Both the position numbers and the translations under genes were made by a program. This document shows positions 15,225 to 23,010 of a DNA stretch of 41,704 bases, in pieces. Where the stretch lies: NCBI GenBank assembly GCA_013298505.1, contig JAAFHY010000020.1, positions 1 through 41,704 on the forward strand, in the 5' to 3' direction. The DNA comes from Cytophagales bacterium. GTDB lineage: Bacteria; Bacteroidota; Bacteroidia; Cytophagales; Cyclobacteriaceae. Position 1 is the first letter of the stretch. Each line of letters begins with the position of its first letter. The notes beneath the pieces are model-generated. The model made no database searches and was not told the DNA's origin. It saw nothing but the letters and a program-made list of their open reading frames with translations.

Positions 15225-16286
15225 GTGAAAAAGTCATTTATTGTTTTACTATACATAGGCTTTTGGGCATGCTACCTGTTGTCGATTCTAATTATATTAA
15301 CAGTCGCTTATAGAGATAGTCAAATAAGTGATAGAGAATTGAGGATCGTTAATGCGCTAAAAAACCTCTTTTTCTTCGCATTCTTTCCTTCTTTTGTCTC
15401 CTTCAATCTTTTCTATTTCTATTTGTTTCCCAAATACATTCAACAGAAGAGATTCCTGCAGTCAATTTTTTATGGCACCTTGATTACTGTGGGCGCGGCA
15501 GTGATAGGATACATCCTTCATCGATACTTCATAGAATCAGGCCGCATTATTGACATGGACAGTGGTGGTAAACCTGGCCGATCTACCGCTGTGATCGTGA
15601 TCTCCGCCATGACCTTAGTTGGTGTGATATGTGGCATCGTAGCATTAGTAATAAGGGGGTTTATAACTTGGTTCAATGAAATCAAATTGAAACAGATGTT
15701 AAAGGATAAAAACCATGAGATGGAAATGGCTTTGATCAAATCACAACTTGATCCGCATCTTCTGTTTAACACCATCAATAATATTGATGCCTTAATTTTA
15801 AAAGATGCAGTGAAAGCATCCGACTATCTAAACAGACTGTCGGATATCATGCGATTTGTGCTGTATGAAACAAAAGGTGATAAAATTCTTCTTTCTCAAG
15901 AAATTGAATACATAGAAAAGTACATCGCATTGCAAAAAATAAGAACAGCGAACGAAACGTATGTAAACTTTTCGGTAACGGGTAGTATGGTGAGTAAGCT
16001 TATTGCTCCAATGGTTTTTATTCCATTTATCGAGAATGCTTTTAAGCATACCAACAATAAAAAACTGGAAAATGCTATTTCTGTCAGCATCAACATAAAA
16101 GATGAAACAACACAATTGATATGTGAAAATAAATATGATTCAATGTCGGCAAAGCAGCCGGTTGGCGGTTTAGGTAATCAACTTGTTCAAAAACGACTAG
16201 ATCTTATTTATGCAGGAAGTCATTCGCTGGAAATAAACAGAAGTGATGAATCGTACACCGTCAACTTAATAATACCCAATGGTTAA
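15225..16286 (+). CDS. LytS/YehU-type sensor histidine kinase
   Basis: 353 residues with a GTG start. Four membrane segments lie at about 5-29, 48-68, 80-100 and 121-148. A short coiled linker leads to the His_kinase domain: QLDPHLLFNTINNID with the phospho-acceptor His178, then the GHKL ATPase N-box PFIENAFKHTN at about 265-275 and a GLGNQLVQKRL G-box-like segment near 320. There is no periplasmic sensor domain, so it probably senses a membrane or small-molecule signal through the TM bundle. Its end overlaps the response regulator gene by 8 bases. A -7-like box ends only 4 bases before the GTG, so the transcript may have almost no leader. Confidence 0.92.
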   Translation: MKKSFIVLLYIGFWACYLLSILIILTVAYRDSQISDRELRIVNALKNLFFFAFFPSFVSFNLFYFYLFPKYIQQKRFLQSIFYGTLITVGAAVIGYILHRYFIESGRIIDMDSGGKPGRSTAVIVISAMTLVGVICGIVALVIRGFITWFNEIKLKQMLKDKNHEMEMALIKSQLDPHLLFNTINNIDALILKDAVKASDYLNRLSDIMRFVLYETKGDKILLSQEIEYIEKYIALQKIRTANETYVNFSVTGSMVSKLIAPMVFIPFIENAFKHTNNKKLENAISVSINIKDETTQLICENKYDSMSAKQPVGGLGNQLVQKRLDLIYAGSHSLEINRSDESYTVNLIIPNG

Positions 16287-16974
16287 ATATACTTGCATCA
16301 TCATTGAAGATGAGCCACTGGCACTTGATAAGACTAGGGACTTTGTAAACAAAGTCCCTTTCTTGCATTTAAGCGCAACATTCGACAATGCTCTTCTTGG
16401 ACTTGCGTATCTAAATAACAATAAGGTAGATTTGCTTTTTCTGGACATCAACATGGATGAACTATCAGGCATTGAGTTGCTAGAAAGTTCGAAAATAAAC
16501 AGTCAGGTTATTATTACAACAGCTTACCAAGAGTATGCACTAAAAGGCTACGAACTGCACATCACTGACTATCTTTTAAAACCATTTACATTTAATCGTT
16601 TTTTACAAGCTGTTAATAAAGCACAGGAAAATCTAGTTCGTCACGCCTCTGAATCTCAACCCAACTTTATTTTTGTAAAGACAGAGAACCGATTGGAAAA
16701 AATAATGCTCAATGAAATCGTGTACATTGAAGGGATGCGGGATTATCGAAGAATTCATACGGTGAATAAGAAGGTAATGACTTTACAGAATTTCAGCGAG
16801 TTTGAAACGTTGATTCCTTCCAGCGTAGTGTGCCGAGTGCACAAATCGTTCATGGTGGCATTAGATAAAATTGTTTCCATTGAGCGGAGTCGAATAAAAA
16901 TTGCAGATCAGTTGATCCCCATCTCCGAGACTTACAAAGACACTTTCTTTCAACTTATCAATAGCAGGCAATAA
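16279..16974 (+). CDS. LytTR-family response regulator
   Basis: 231 residues. The receiver domain (1-120) has the acidic pocket EDE at 10-12, phospho-acceptor Asp56 in LLFLDINM, the conserved Thr in IITTAYQEYA, and Lys in LLKPF. The LytTR DNA-binding domain (about 135-229) has IFVKTENRLEKIMLNEIVYIEG and VCRVHKSFMVALDKI. It pairs with the overlapping kinase. The two sets of TGCAGA direct repeats at 21 bp that flank this gene pair are the best candidate binding sites, predicting control of its own operon and of the beta-barrel gene at 17091. Confidence 0.94.
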   Translation: MVKYTCIIIEDEPLALDKTRDFVNKVPFLHLSATFDNALLGLAYLNNNKVDLLFLDINMDELSGIELLESSKINSQVIITTAYQEYALKGYELHITDYLLKPFTFNRFLQAVNKAQENLVRHASESQPNFIFVKTENRLEKIMLNEIVYIEGMRDYRRIHTVNKKVMTLQNFSEFETLIPSSVVCRVHKSFMVALDKIVSIERSRIKIADQLIPISETYKDTFFQLINSRQ

Positions 16975-16988
16975 ACCGTCAATTATTT

Positions 16989-17016
16989 GGCAGACTGAAA
17001 TCATCAGGATGCAGAC
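16989..17016 (+). promoter_or_regulatory. Tandem GCAGAC sites at 21 bp, candidate LytTR operator 2
   Basis: GCAGAC at 16990-16995 and 17011-17016 (contexts TTGGCAGACTG and GATGCAGACAC), exactly 21 bp apart. They match the upstream pair at 15134-15161, giving four half-sites of form T(T/G)GCAGA or ATGCAGA. A possible -7 box TTCTTTTG (17066-17073) starts about 50 bases after the second site and ends 17 bases before the beta-barrel ATG, close to the geometry upstream of the kinase. Confidence 0.5.
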
Positions 17017-17090
17017 ACCTTCCCCTACTTCGCATAATATAATTGTAGTACCCCACCCATTCATGTTCTTTTGAGCAAACAAAAAGAATT

Positions 17091-17792
17091 ATGAAAAAAA
17101 ATCTACAAATGGGAATCATACTAGGTATGATTATCCTAAACGGAAATTTATTTGGACAAGCAAATGAATCAGGTTCAGAAAAAATTAAAAAAGATAGAGT
17201 TACTGAGACCTATTTAGACCTTGTACTAAATGTAGTTGGGACAAACCTCAACTACGGAAAGTCAAATGATATCTTATCAGACTACAAGAAAGCGGTATTG
17301 GGCGCGCAAGTTGGAGTATCATTGCAAGCTGGCATTACACCACACGTTTCACTCGTATCTGAGCTTTATTTTTTTATGAAAGGCGGTGCGTTAAAAGCTA
17401 ACAATCCTTTAACTACCTCCAATACAAATATTCGCCTTTATACTCTGGAGTTGCCTGTTCTGGCTCGTGTTCATTTTGGTAGGTTTCATCTAAATGCGGG
17501 GCCATCTATTGCATATAACATTTATGGATCACAGAAAAATGAAAACTCAACTTCAGATGTAGCATTTACTAGTTCGTCCGAAAGCTTTAAGCGTTGGGAG
17601 GCTGGCGTACAAATGGGTGGCGGCTATACTTTCCATACAAAAAAGAAGACAGTTAGATTAGATGTTCGATACAACTACGGCTTAACCAATATTGCCAATA
17701 GTGGTGAAATGTATAACAGAAGCCTTATTCTCGCCATGCATTTTGCCAAGCCCTGGAAAACTAATCCACTTGGAAGAAGATACAAATCATAA
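17091..17792 (+). CDS. PorT-like outer-membrane beta-barrel protein
   Basis: 233 residues with a signal peptide (MKKNLQMGIILGMIILNGNLFGQ) and alternating hydrophobic strands of a small barrel: VSLQAGITPHVSLVSELYFFMKGG, LYTLELPVLARVHFGRFHLNAGPSIAYNI, AGVQMGGGYTF and LDVRYNYGLTNI. These are hallmarks of the Bacteroidota outer-membrane beta-barrel family (OMP_b-brl_2, PorT-like). It follows the LytTR regulator by 116 bases, and paired TGCAGA-type sites in that gap suggest that regulator controls it. It could be a stress-responsive surface protein; the specific role is unknown. Confidence 0.8.
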   Translation: MKKNLQMGIILGMIILNGNLFGQANESGSEKIKKDRVTETYLDLVLNVVGTNLNYGKSNDILSDYKKAVLGAQVGVSLQAGITPHVSLVSELYFFMKGGALKANNPLTTSNTNIRLYTLELPVLARVHFGRFHLNAGPSIAYNIYGSQKNENSTSDVAFTSSSESFKRWEAGVQMGGGYTFHTKKKTVRLDVRYNYGLTNIANSGEMYNRSLILAMHFAKPWKTNPLGRRYKS

Positions 17793-17829
17793 ATTGAAAA
17801 TGTCCTAACAATTTTAAACAAACAAGAAA

Positions 17830-18597
17830 ATGAAATCAAACCAAAATAGCACAACCTTCACTGGTGCATCAACTGAGCGAGCCCCGATAAGCTCACTTCG
17901 GAAGACCTCACTTGTTGCAGGCGTACTATACTTATTAACCTTTGTCTCCATCCCAACCCTTGCACTCTACGGTGCAATACACGATACAAACTATATCCTT
18001 AGCTCTGGGCCAGACACCCCTGCAATCATCGGTGGGGTGCTAGAGATCATAGTGGCTCTTAGTGGTATCGGTACCGCCATAGTATTATTCCCAGTGCTGA
18101 AGAAGTACAACGAAGAGGCTGCGCTTGGCCTTGTTGCTGCGCGAATTCTGGAATCTGCCACGATCTTCGTTGGTGTGTCGTTCCTTTTGTCAATCGTAAC
18201 TTTGCGTCAGAGCGGAGCTGGAACCGATTCATTGGCTACGAGCCACGCGCTTGTATCTCTTTATGATCGCATTTTCCTACTTGGCCAAAGCTTCATGCCT
18301 GCCATTTGTGACATGTTGTTGGGGTATCTTCTGTACAAATCACGCTTGGTGCCAAAAGCACTTTCCTTAATAGGGATCATCGGTGCGCCACTCCTAATTG
18401 CTGGATATATAGCAATACTTTTTGGTGTCATCGATAGAATTTCTGCAATGGCAGCACTGGCCGCAGTTCCAGTAGCACTCTTTGAGTTTTCGTTGGGCAT
18501 TTGGCTCGTTATAAAAGGATTTAGTTCAATGCCTGCCGCTATTGCTCCTGTTCAAAATTTGTTTAAGCTGGCTGCCAAGGCTGAATTGAAGCCATGA
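17830..18597 (+). CDS. DUF4386-family membrane protein
   Basis: 255 residues with about six membrane helices (starting at about 28, 65, 100, 145, 175 and 205). The segment LRKTSLVAGVLYLLTFVSIP, the acidic-to-GG loop ILSSGPDTPAIIGGVLEII and LGYLLYKSRLVPKALSLIGIIGAPL are characteristic of DUF4386 proteins, whose function is unknown. The composition (many Ala, Gly, Val) is unlike the Asn/Lys-rich neighbours, and related genes occur across distant phyla, so horizontal acquisition is plausible. It overlaps the next small ORF by 4 bases (ATGA). It sits 37 bases after the beta-barrel gene and may be in the same transcript. Confidence 0.85.
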   Translation: MKSNQNSTTFTGASTERAPISSLRKTSLVAGVLYLLTFVSIPTLALYGAIHDTNYILSSGPDTPAIIGGVLEIIVALSGIGTAIVLFPVLKKYNEEAALGLVAARILESATIFVGVSFLLSIVTLRQSGAGTDSLATSHALVSLYDRIFLLGQSFMPAICDMLLGYLLYKSRLVPKALSLIGIIGAPLLIAGYIAILFGVIDRISAMAALAAVPVALFEFSLGIWLVIKGFSSMPAAIAPVQNLFKLAAKAELKP

Positions 18598-18833
18598 GCA
18601 TTTTTGTGTTTCTAATCATTGGAGGTTTAATCTTAAAGGGTCTATTTATTCTTATTGAGTTATCGATTGACAATATGAGTTTGAAATACGATACCAAGAT
18701 TTCACTTCCTATAAATGTGGAGCATGAGGACTTCACTTCAGAAATGGAAATGGAAGCTAGTTCAAATTCCTTAAAACCATTAGGAAAGCAAATCTATATG
18801 CATATAGAGAATTCAAAAACATCTAGTGCCTAG
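18594..18833 (+). CDS. Small single-TM hypothetical protein
   Basis: 79 residues: an N-terminal membrane helix (MSIFVFLIIGGLILKGLFILIE) and a polar, acidic tail. The start overlaps the DUF4386 stop in an ATGA junction, which supports translation by coupling. I do not recognise a family. Confidence 0.5.
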   Translation: MSIFVFLIIGGLILKGLFILIELSIDNMSLKYDTKISLPINVEHEDFTSEMEMEASSNSLKPLGKQIYMHIENSKTSSA

Positions 18834-18908
18834 CGGGCGAGTAAATACGTATTCAAATACAGTATCGCATGAAGTAATTTATTAAGGCAATCATTAACCG
18901 ACAATATC

Positions 18909-19154
18909 ATGAAGAACTTCATATTTAGTGTTTTCCTTTACATCGCATTTGGATTTTCAAGTATTACGCAACTTATGCAAAACGGCCAATGGTTTTGGGA
19001 AAACCATTTTGCCAGACAAGCTCATTTGTTATTCAATTTCCAACCCAATCCTGACTTGCAAAAGCAACATCAAATATCTGGCAAGTCTCAAATATTTGAC
19101 CTAAAAAAGGTTCAACAATTATTATTCATAGATCAATCGCAGAATAAGAAGTAA
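18909..19154 (+). CDS. Small hypothetical protein with signal-like N-terminus
   Basis: 81 residues beginning MKNFIFSVFLYIAFGFSS, which looks like a signal peptide or membrane anchor, followed by a Gln/Phe-rich polar region and a basic end (QSQNKK). A hairpin at 19173-19204 follows the stop. No family recognised; it may be a decayed or very narrowly distributed gene. Confidence 0.4.
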   Translation: MKNFIFSVFLYIAFGFSSITQLMQNGQWFWENHFARQAHLLFNFQPNPDLQKQHQISGKSQIFDLKKVQQLLFIDQSQNKK

Positions 19155-19172
19155 GCACCCAGATTCATAAAA

Positions 19173-19204
19173 TAGGCAGGACGATTTAGAAATCTCCTGA
19201 CCTA
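19173..19204 (+). terminator. Compound hairpin after the 18909 gene
   Basis: Outer arms TAGGCAGGA (19173-19181) and TCCTGACCTA (19195-19204) pair with one bulged A; an inner stem GATTT/AAATC (19183-19187 and 19190-19194) caps it. Only a short T-tract (CTTTA) follows. It probably ends the DUF4386-side transcript and may also serve the convergent DUF1223 gene. Confidence 0.4.
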
Positions 19205-19296
19205 CTTTAGAATTGGAGTTTCCGCGAGTAGAATTCTCCCCTGTTATCGCGAGTTTACAATTGTGGATTGTTTGGATTAAAGTGTGATACAAACCT

Positions 19297-20013
19297 TTAT
19301 TGAATCGCCTTTGACGCGGCCGCCAACACTTGTAGTTGATCGTCTTGCAGGTAAATAATTAAAAGCGAATTGCTGAAGTTGGGTTTTGCAACAGCAAGAT
19401 TCACCGCCCCACTCAATTTTGGAGTTACGGTTTGAAAGGCACACACCACATTATCATGATGCAGCCTTCTGCCACTGTTCTCTCCGGCAGGCACTTCGTT
19501 CTCTACACTCTTATCAACAATAGCCACACGCAATTGGCAATTGGCTGGCACGTTATCTAGCGTATACTCAAAGCCTACCGAGTTTCCATTTAACTTCAAA
19601 TCATTAATGACTATTTTATAGTTGGAGTTTGCATTTAGTTTTGCCTCAATGGCCCGAGTGGCATCGGCTTTGCTAGATCCAACAAATTCGGTCGTTCCAT
19701 TCACAATCATTTGTGGAGTATAAATTGAATTGAGGTTTAATTGCTGCGCGTACTGCCGTTGGCGTTGCGTAAATTCTTTGCTGCTATAAGGGTCTTTCCA
19801 ACCCAAATAATTCCAATAGTCTACATGAAACGACAGGCCGTACACAGGTTTGCCTTGTTGGTTGTATTGCTTTAAAAGTTCAGTAAGGTTTTTATCTGCC
19901 GAGGGGCAACTTGAGCAACCTTGTGAGGTGAAGAGCTCAACAATTACGGGGTTATTTTGGGCTAGGCCTGAAAAAGTTATCAGTGCGAGTGTCATTGCCA
20001 ATATTAATTTCAT
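19297..20013 (-). CDS. DUF1223 secreted thioredoxin-fold protein
   Basis: 238 residues with a signal peptide (MKLILAMTLALITFSGLAQ). The mature protein begins with VIVELFTSQGCSSCPSADK, holding the redox-like pair Cys33-Ser-Ser-Cys36, followed by the DUF1223 segments LSFHVDYWNYLGWKDPYSS, YTPQMIVNGTTEFVGS and the VVCAFQ/LAVAKP strands. The family has a thioredoxin-like fold and is exported; its substrate is unknown. The minus-strand ATG is at 20013. A 7-bp perfect palindrome (20059-20076) lies about 46 bases upstream. It is transcribed towards the 18909 gene and has no operon partner. Confidence 0.88.
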   Translation of the reverse strand: MKLILAMTLALITFSGLAQNNPVIVELFTSQGCSSCPSADKNLTELLKQYNQQGKPVYGLSFHVDYWNYLGWKDPYSSKEFTQRQRQYAQQLNLNSIYTPQMIVNGTTEFVGSSKADATRAIEAKLNANSNYKIVINDLKLNGNSVGFEYTLDNVPANCQLRVAIVDKSVENEVPAGENSGRRLHHDNVVCAFQTVTPKLSGAVNLAVAKPNFSNSLLIIYLQDDQLQVLAAASKAIQ

Positions 20014-20058
20014 ATTGAATTTGCTTTTACTTTATAACGAACAAAGCCCCGTTTTAGA

Positions 20059-20076
20059 TTGTCTTTGTTAAGACAA
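20059..20076 (-). promoter_or_regulatory. Palindrome upstream of the DUF1223 gene
   Basis: TTGTCTT and AAGACAA are exact inverted copies around TGTT, 46 bases upstream of the DUF1223 start. It may be an operator or a cruciform; no T-tract in the needed position makes it a poor terminator for the hydrolase gene. Confidence 0.3.
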
Positions 20077-20199
20077 ACAAGCAACTGGTCAGCGACTCTT
20101 CATCAGTATTACTTCTATTTTGGTTGGGTAGTATCTTTTGATGTGGGGTTTAGTAGACCGCGCTCATCATTAACCATTGTAATGGCGTAGGCTATCATT

Positions 20200-21000
20200 T
20201 TAGCTTTTAAGCACCAATTTTTTAAAGTCTACTCGGCTAATTAAATCATTGTGCCCCGCAGCGATTTCTTCCGAATATTTTTCGTTGATTTTCTGTAGGA
20301 ATGATTCCATTTTTTTTGTGGTGATTACTTTATCGTATTTACCTGTAATTAGCCCAACGTTTATTTTAGTGTTATTGATTAAAGCTGCTATTCGATTTAA
20401 GTTAAATTTAAAATGACGAAAATACACCCATGAGTAATACACTCTTCTTCTTTTCTCTTCGGTGTTCATTTGCGATTCTGCAAATCGAAGCAATCCCGCA
20501 TCCACTAATCTTAATAACCGTAGCACTTTGGTAATTCTATATAGTCGAGTCGGGTGAAGAATCATACTTTTGAATAGTGCGCGCATGGCAATCGGATAGG
20601 TTGCCAGGCTATACCAAAAGCTAGTTTTGATTCCATCCGGAGCGAGCAGAAAGATTTTTTCGATTTTATCAGGAAATAATTCGAGCGTAGCTAAGGCAAA
20701 TTTTCCGCCCATACTAAACCCAACCAGTTGAAAAGTGTTGAGATATTCTTGTTTTATAAACTGTTCCATAACCACTTTCCAATCGAGTTTTTCTATGGGC
20801 TCTCTATTCTGCCATACACTTTGCCCGTGGAAGTAAAGATCAAAGGCGTAGATTGTATAGTCATATTCAGGGGTCATGAACCAACTTTTAAATTCATTGT
20901 GAGTTTGGCCAAAGCCGTGAAACAGCAGTATTTTTTTTCTACCAGTACCAAATTGGTGGTAGTATAGCCGACTTTCTTTGTAGGTAATGCAGTTGGTCAC
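20200..21000 (-). CDS. Alpha/beta-hydrolase-fold protein
   Basis: 266 residues. Oxyanion motif HGFGQTHNEF at 28-37, nucleophile elbow GFSMGG at 94-99 (Ser96), an acid strand VGLITGKYDKVIT near 215-228, and a C-terminal AAGHNDLI with the catalytic His: a complete Ser-Asp-His triad. No signal peptide, so it is cytoplasmic. The lid region (about 120-200) is Arg-rich and unlike well-known esterases, so the substrate is not predictable. The start is GTG at 21000; no in-frame ATG, GTG or TTG lies between it and the upstream stop. It is divergent from the ECF sigma gene. Confidence 0.85.
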   Translation of the reverse strand: MTNCITYKESRLYYHQFGTGRKKILLFHGFGQTHNEFKSWFMTPEYDYTIYAFDLYFHGQSVWQNREPIEKLDWKVVMEQFIKQEYLNTFQLVGFSMGGKFALATLELFPDKIEKIFLLAPDGIKTSFWYSLATYPIAMRALFKSMILHPTRLYRITKVLRLLRLVDAGLLRFAESQMNTEEKRRRVYYSWVYFRHFKFNLNRIAALINNTKINVGLITGKYDKVITTKKMESFLQKINEKYSEEIAAGHNDLISRVDFKKLVLKS

Positions 21001-21173
21001 TAAGCCGAAAATAAGTCTACAAGTTGTGATCTTAAAGATTATAATGCAACCGAAATTAGTGGTTGAGTTTCAGATTTTACCAACTGCCGTTTGACTATTG
21101 CCAATTTATTTTACAAGCTTTATAAAATAAAACTTTTACCATTGCCGTCTATGTTAAAAATTAGCAAAGGCAG

Positions 21174-21737
21174 ATGGACTTGGCCATGCAACAAGTAAAA
21201 GAAAACACATTCCTGAAGGAGAAAGACAAACTGTTGGGGTTTATCCGCAACCGTGTGTCTACGTTGGAAGAGGCGGAGGATATACTTCAGGATGTGTTTT
21301 ATCAATTTGTGGCGGGCTACGAAACTATCGAGTCGTTGGATCGGGTAACCTCGTGGTTGTATAGCGTGGCGCGCAACAAAATCATTGACCGCTATAGGCG
21401 CGATGCAGCACGGCCCAAGCAAACTGATTTTGAGTTGATATCGGGCAAGGATGACGATGCACCGCTTACGTTGCAAGATATTTTGCCCGACTTAGATAAT
21501 TCACCCGAAGCCACTTTATTAAGAGAGGCCATTTGGGATGAGATCACGGAAGCTTTAGCCGAGTTACCAACTGATCAGCGTGAGATTTTCATTCAGAATG
21601 AAATTGAAGAGAAGGGTTTCCGTGAGATATCTGAAGAGACGGGCGTATCGATCAATACACTGCTTTCGCGAAAGCGGTATGCGATACTGGCCTTGCGAAA
21701 GAGATTGCAACGGTTTTATGATGATGTGATGGACTAG
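21174..21737 (+). CDS. ECF-type RNA polymerase sigma factor
   Basis: 187 residues. Region 2 reads EEAEDILQDVFYQFVAGYE, then TSWLYSVARNKIIDRYRRDA (about 32-80); a variable acidic linker follows; region 4 reads EITEALAELPTDQREIFIQNEIEEKGFREISEETGVSINTLLSRKRYAILALR (about 122-175). This is a complete sigma2/sigma4 ECF factor. Start ATG 21174, with a second in-frame ATG at 21186 equally plausible. TACCATTG at 21137-21144 is a possible -7 box. No FecR-type or zinc-binding anti-sigma is adjacent; instead a small membrane protein follows after 135 bases and may fill that role. Confidence 0.9.
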   Translation: MDLAMQQVKENTFLKEKDKLLGFIRNRVSTLEEAEDILQDVFYQFVAGYETIESLDRVTSWLYSVARNKIIDRYRRDAARPKQTDFELISGKDDDAPLTLQDILPDLDNSPEATLLREAIWDEITEALAELPTDQREIFIQNEIEEKGFREISEETGVSINTLLSRKRYAILALRKRLQRFYDDVMD

Positions 21738-21842
21738 AAGTTAGAAGCCTGAAGTTAGAAGTCAGAATTTGATAGATCGTATAAATAGGAGGTTTAAGAA
21801 AGATGATTCTGACTTCTGAATTCTAACTTCTGACTTCTTTTT
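21737..21842 (+). repeat. Low-complexity quasi-palindrome between sigma factor and membrane protein
   Basis: The left half repeats GAAGTTAGAAG (21737-21747 and 21751-21761, the latter running on into TCAGAAT); the right half (21805-21842) holds inverted versions, ATTCTGACTTCT and CTAACTTCTGACTTCT. AGAAGTCAGAAT (about 21757-21768) and ATTCTGACTTCT (about 21806-21817) are exact complements around a loop of about 37 bases. A T-tract follows the right half. It starts at the sigma-factor stop codon. Confidence 0.6.
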
Positions 21843-21872
21843 GAATGAATAATTAAGTTAAAAAAATAGAAT

Positions 21873-22214
21873 ATGAAAAAAGTACTGTGGATTGGAGGAA
21901 TAGTGGTGTTGGGTGTGGTGGCGGTTTCTGCTTTTACGCTCGTAACAATGTATTTGTGGAATTGGCTGGTGCCCGAATTATTTCACGGCCCGCTAATTAA
22001 TTTTTGGCAAACCTTGGGGTTATTGGTATTGAGCAAAATTCTTTTCTCTGGATTTGGAAAAGGCGGACAAAGGCATAATGGCCAATGGCGTGGCTATTGG
22101 AAGCAGAAGTGGCACGCAATGACCCCTGAAGAGAAAGAGAAATTTAAGATGAAGATGAAAGAGAAATGGTGCTATAGACCTACCGATAAAGAAAGTAGTA
22201 CTGCAACCGATTGA
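21873..22214 (+). CDS. Small membrane protein linked to the ECF sigma factor
   Basis: 113 residues with two hydrophobic segments (about 5-28, WIGGIVVLGVVAVSAFTLV; about 43-62, FWQTLGLLVLSKILFSGFG) and a basic, Trp-rich cytosolic tail (WRGYWKQKWHAMTPEEKEKFKMKMKEKW). Similar proteins with WNWLVPELF and LLVLSKILF motifs commonly follow ECF sigma genes in Bacteroidota. The PEEKEKFKMKMKEKW tail resembles that of envelope-stress or anti-sigma partners such as CpxP-like helices, so a role in tethering or sensing is possible but not shown. Confidence 0.75.
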   Translation: MKKVLWIGGIVVLGVVAVSAFTLVTMYLWNWLVPELFHGPLINFWQTLGLLVLSKILFSGFGKGGQRHNGQWRGYWKQKWHAMTPEEKEKFKMKMKEKWCYRPTDKESSTATD

Positions 22215-22294
22215 TGCCTATCTAAAGCAACTTTATTAGAAAATAATTAGACGAAAGCCCAACCTTATTCTAAAAAGGGCGTTTCAAGAAACCG

Positions 22295-22332
22295 TGGAAA
22301 CTTTTGTAATATCAAAAGTTTCCATAGTTTCG
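22295..22332 (+). promoter_or_regulatory. TetR operator overlapping its own promoter
   Basis: TGGAAACTTTTG (22295-22306) and CAAAAGTTTCCA (22313-22324) are perfect 12-bp inverted repeats around TAATAT. A -33-like TTTG (22303-22306) lies inside the left arm, and 18 bp further on is TAGTTTCG (22325-22332), one base off the TAnnTTTG -7 box. The palindrome thus fills the spacer, as expected for repression of the TetR/efflux operon. A further half-site pair GTTTC/GAAAC lies just upstream (22281-22292). Confidence 0.65.
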
Positions 22333-22341
22333 CACCCAGTT

Positions 22342-23010
22342 ATGGAAGATCAAGTTATAAAAGAGAAAATTTTGGTAGGTAGTGAAGCCTTGTTTATGAA
22401 GTATGGCATTCGCAGTGTGTCGATGGATGATATCGCAAGGCATCTTTCTGTTTCCAAAAAAACGCTCTACCAACATTTTGCCGATAAAGACGAACTCGTA
22501 ACAACCATGTCGCAAGAGCACATGAAGCGGGAGGTAATAGAGTACGAAGCGATTGCCAAAGATTCAGAAAATTCGATTGATGAATTGAATAAAATCTCTA
22601 TTCAGATCAGGTGCGATATGCAAGACATGAACCCCTCGCTGCTCTACGATCTGCAAAAGTTTCATCCCAAGGCGTGGACACTTTGGTTGAACCACAAAAA
22701 TAATTTTATCATGCGCTCCATCGTGCGCAACCTCAATCAAGGTATCAAAGAAGGTTATTTCCGCGCAGACATCAATCCCGAAGTGTTGGCCATTAGTCGC
22801 TTGGTTTTAATTGAAGCAGCTTTTGATGACCAGCATTTCCCGAAAGAGAAATTCAACTTGGTGGAAGTGCAGTCGCAATTTTTCGATCACTTCGTCTACG
22901 GCCTCTGCACCGACAAAGGCAGAAAGCTTTACCAACGCTATAAAGAGAACACAATTACTACGCAAACACCTATCACACATAAAACAACTAAGCATGAGTC
23001 AATTTTATAA
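22342..23010 (+). CDS. TetR/AcrR-family regulator of the efflux operon
   Basis: The ATG at 22342 (222 residues) is preferred over an in-frame GTG at 22294, which lies at the edge of the operator palindrome. The N-terminal TetR helix-turn-helix is clear: KILVGSEALFMKYGIRSVSMDDIARHLSVSKKTLYQHFADKDEL. The C-terminal ligand domain is helical (DLQKFHPKAWTLWLNHKNNF, LNQGIKEGYFRADINPE), matching TetR regulators that precede TolC genes in Bacteroidota. It overlaps the TolC start by 17 bases, so it is in the same transcript and probably represses it, with the pump's substrate or a related compound as inducer. Confidence 0.92.
   Translation: MEDQVIKEKILVGSEALFMKYGIRSVSMDDIARHLSVSKKTLYQHFADKDELVTTMSQEHMKREVIEYEAIAKDSENSIDELNKISIQIRCDMQDMNPSLLYDLQKFHPKAWTLWLNHKNNFIMRSIVRNLNQGIKEGYFRADINPEVLAISRLVLIEAAFDDQHFPKEKFNLVEVQSQFFDHFVYGLCTDKGRKLYQRYKENTITTQTPITHKTTKHESIL

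Noticed and set aside
17803-17808. A further GTCCTA before the DUF4386 gene
   Set aside because: Single copy with no partner at 21 bp and no -7 box at the right distance.
21737-21842. CRISPR-like array from the GAAGTTAGAAG copies
   Set aside because: Repeats are short, imperfect, without regular spacers, and there are no cas genes in the window.
22811-22993. N-terminal extension of the TolC gene
   Set aside because: Runs out of frame through the TetR gene; the signal peptide starts at 22994.
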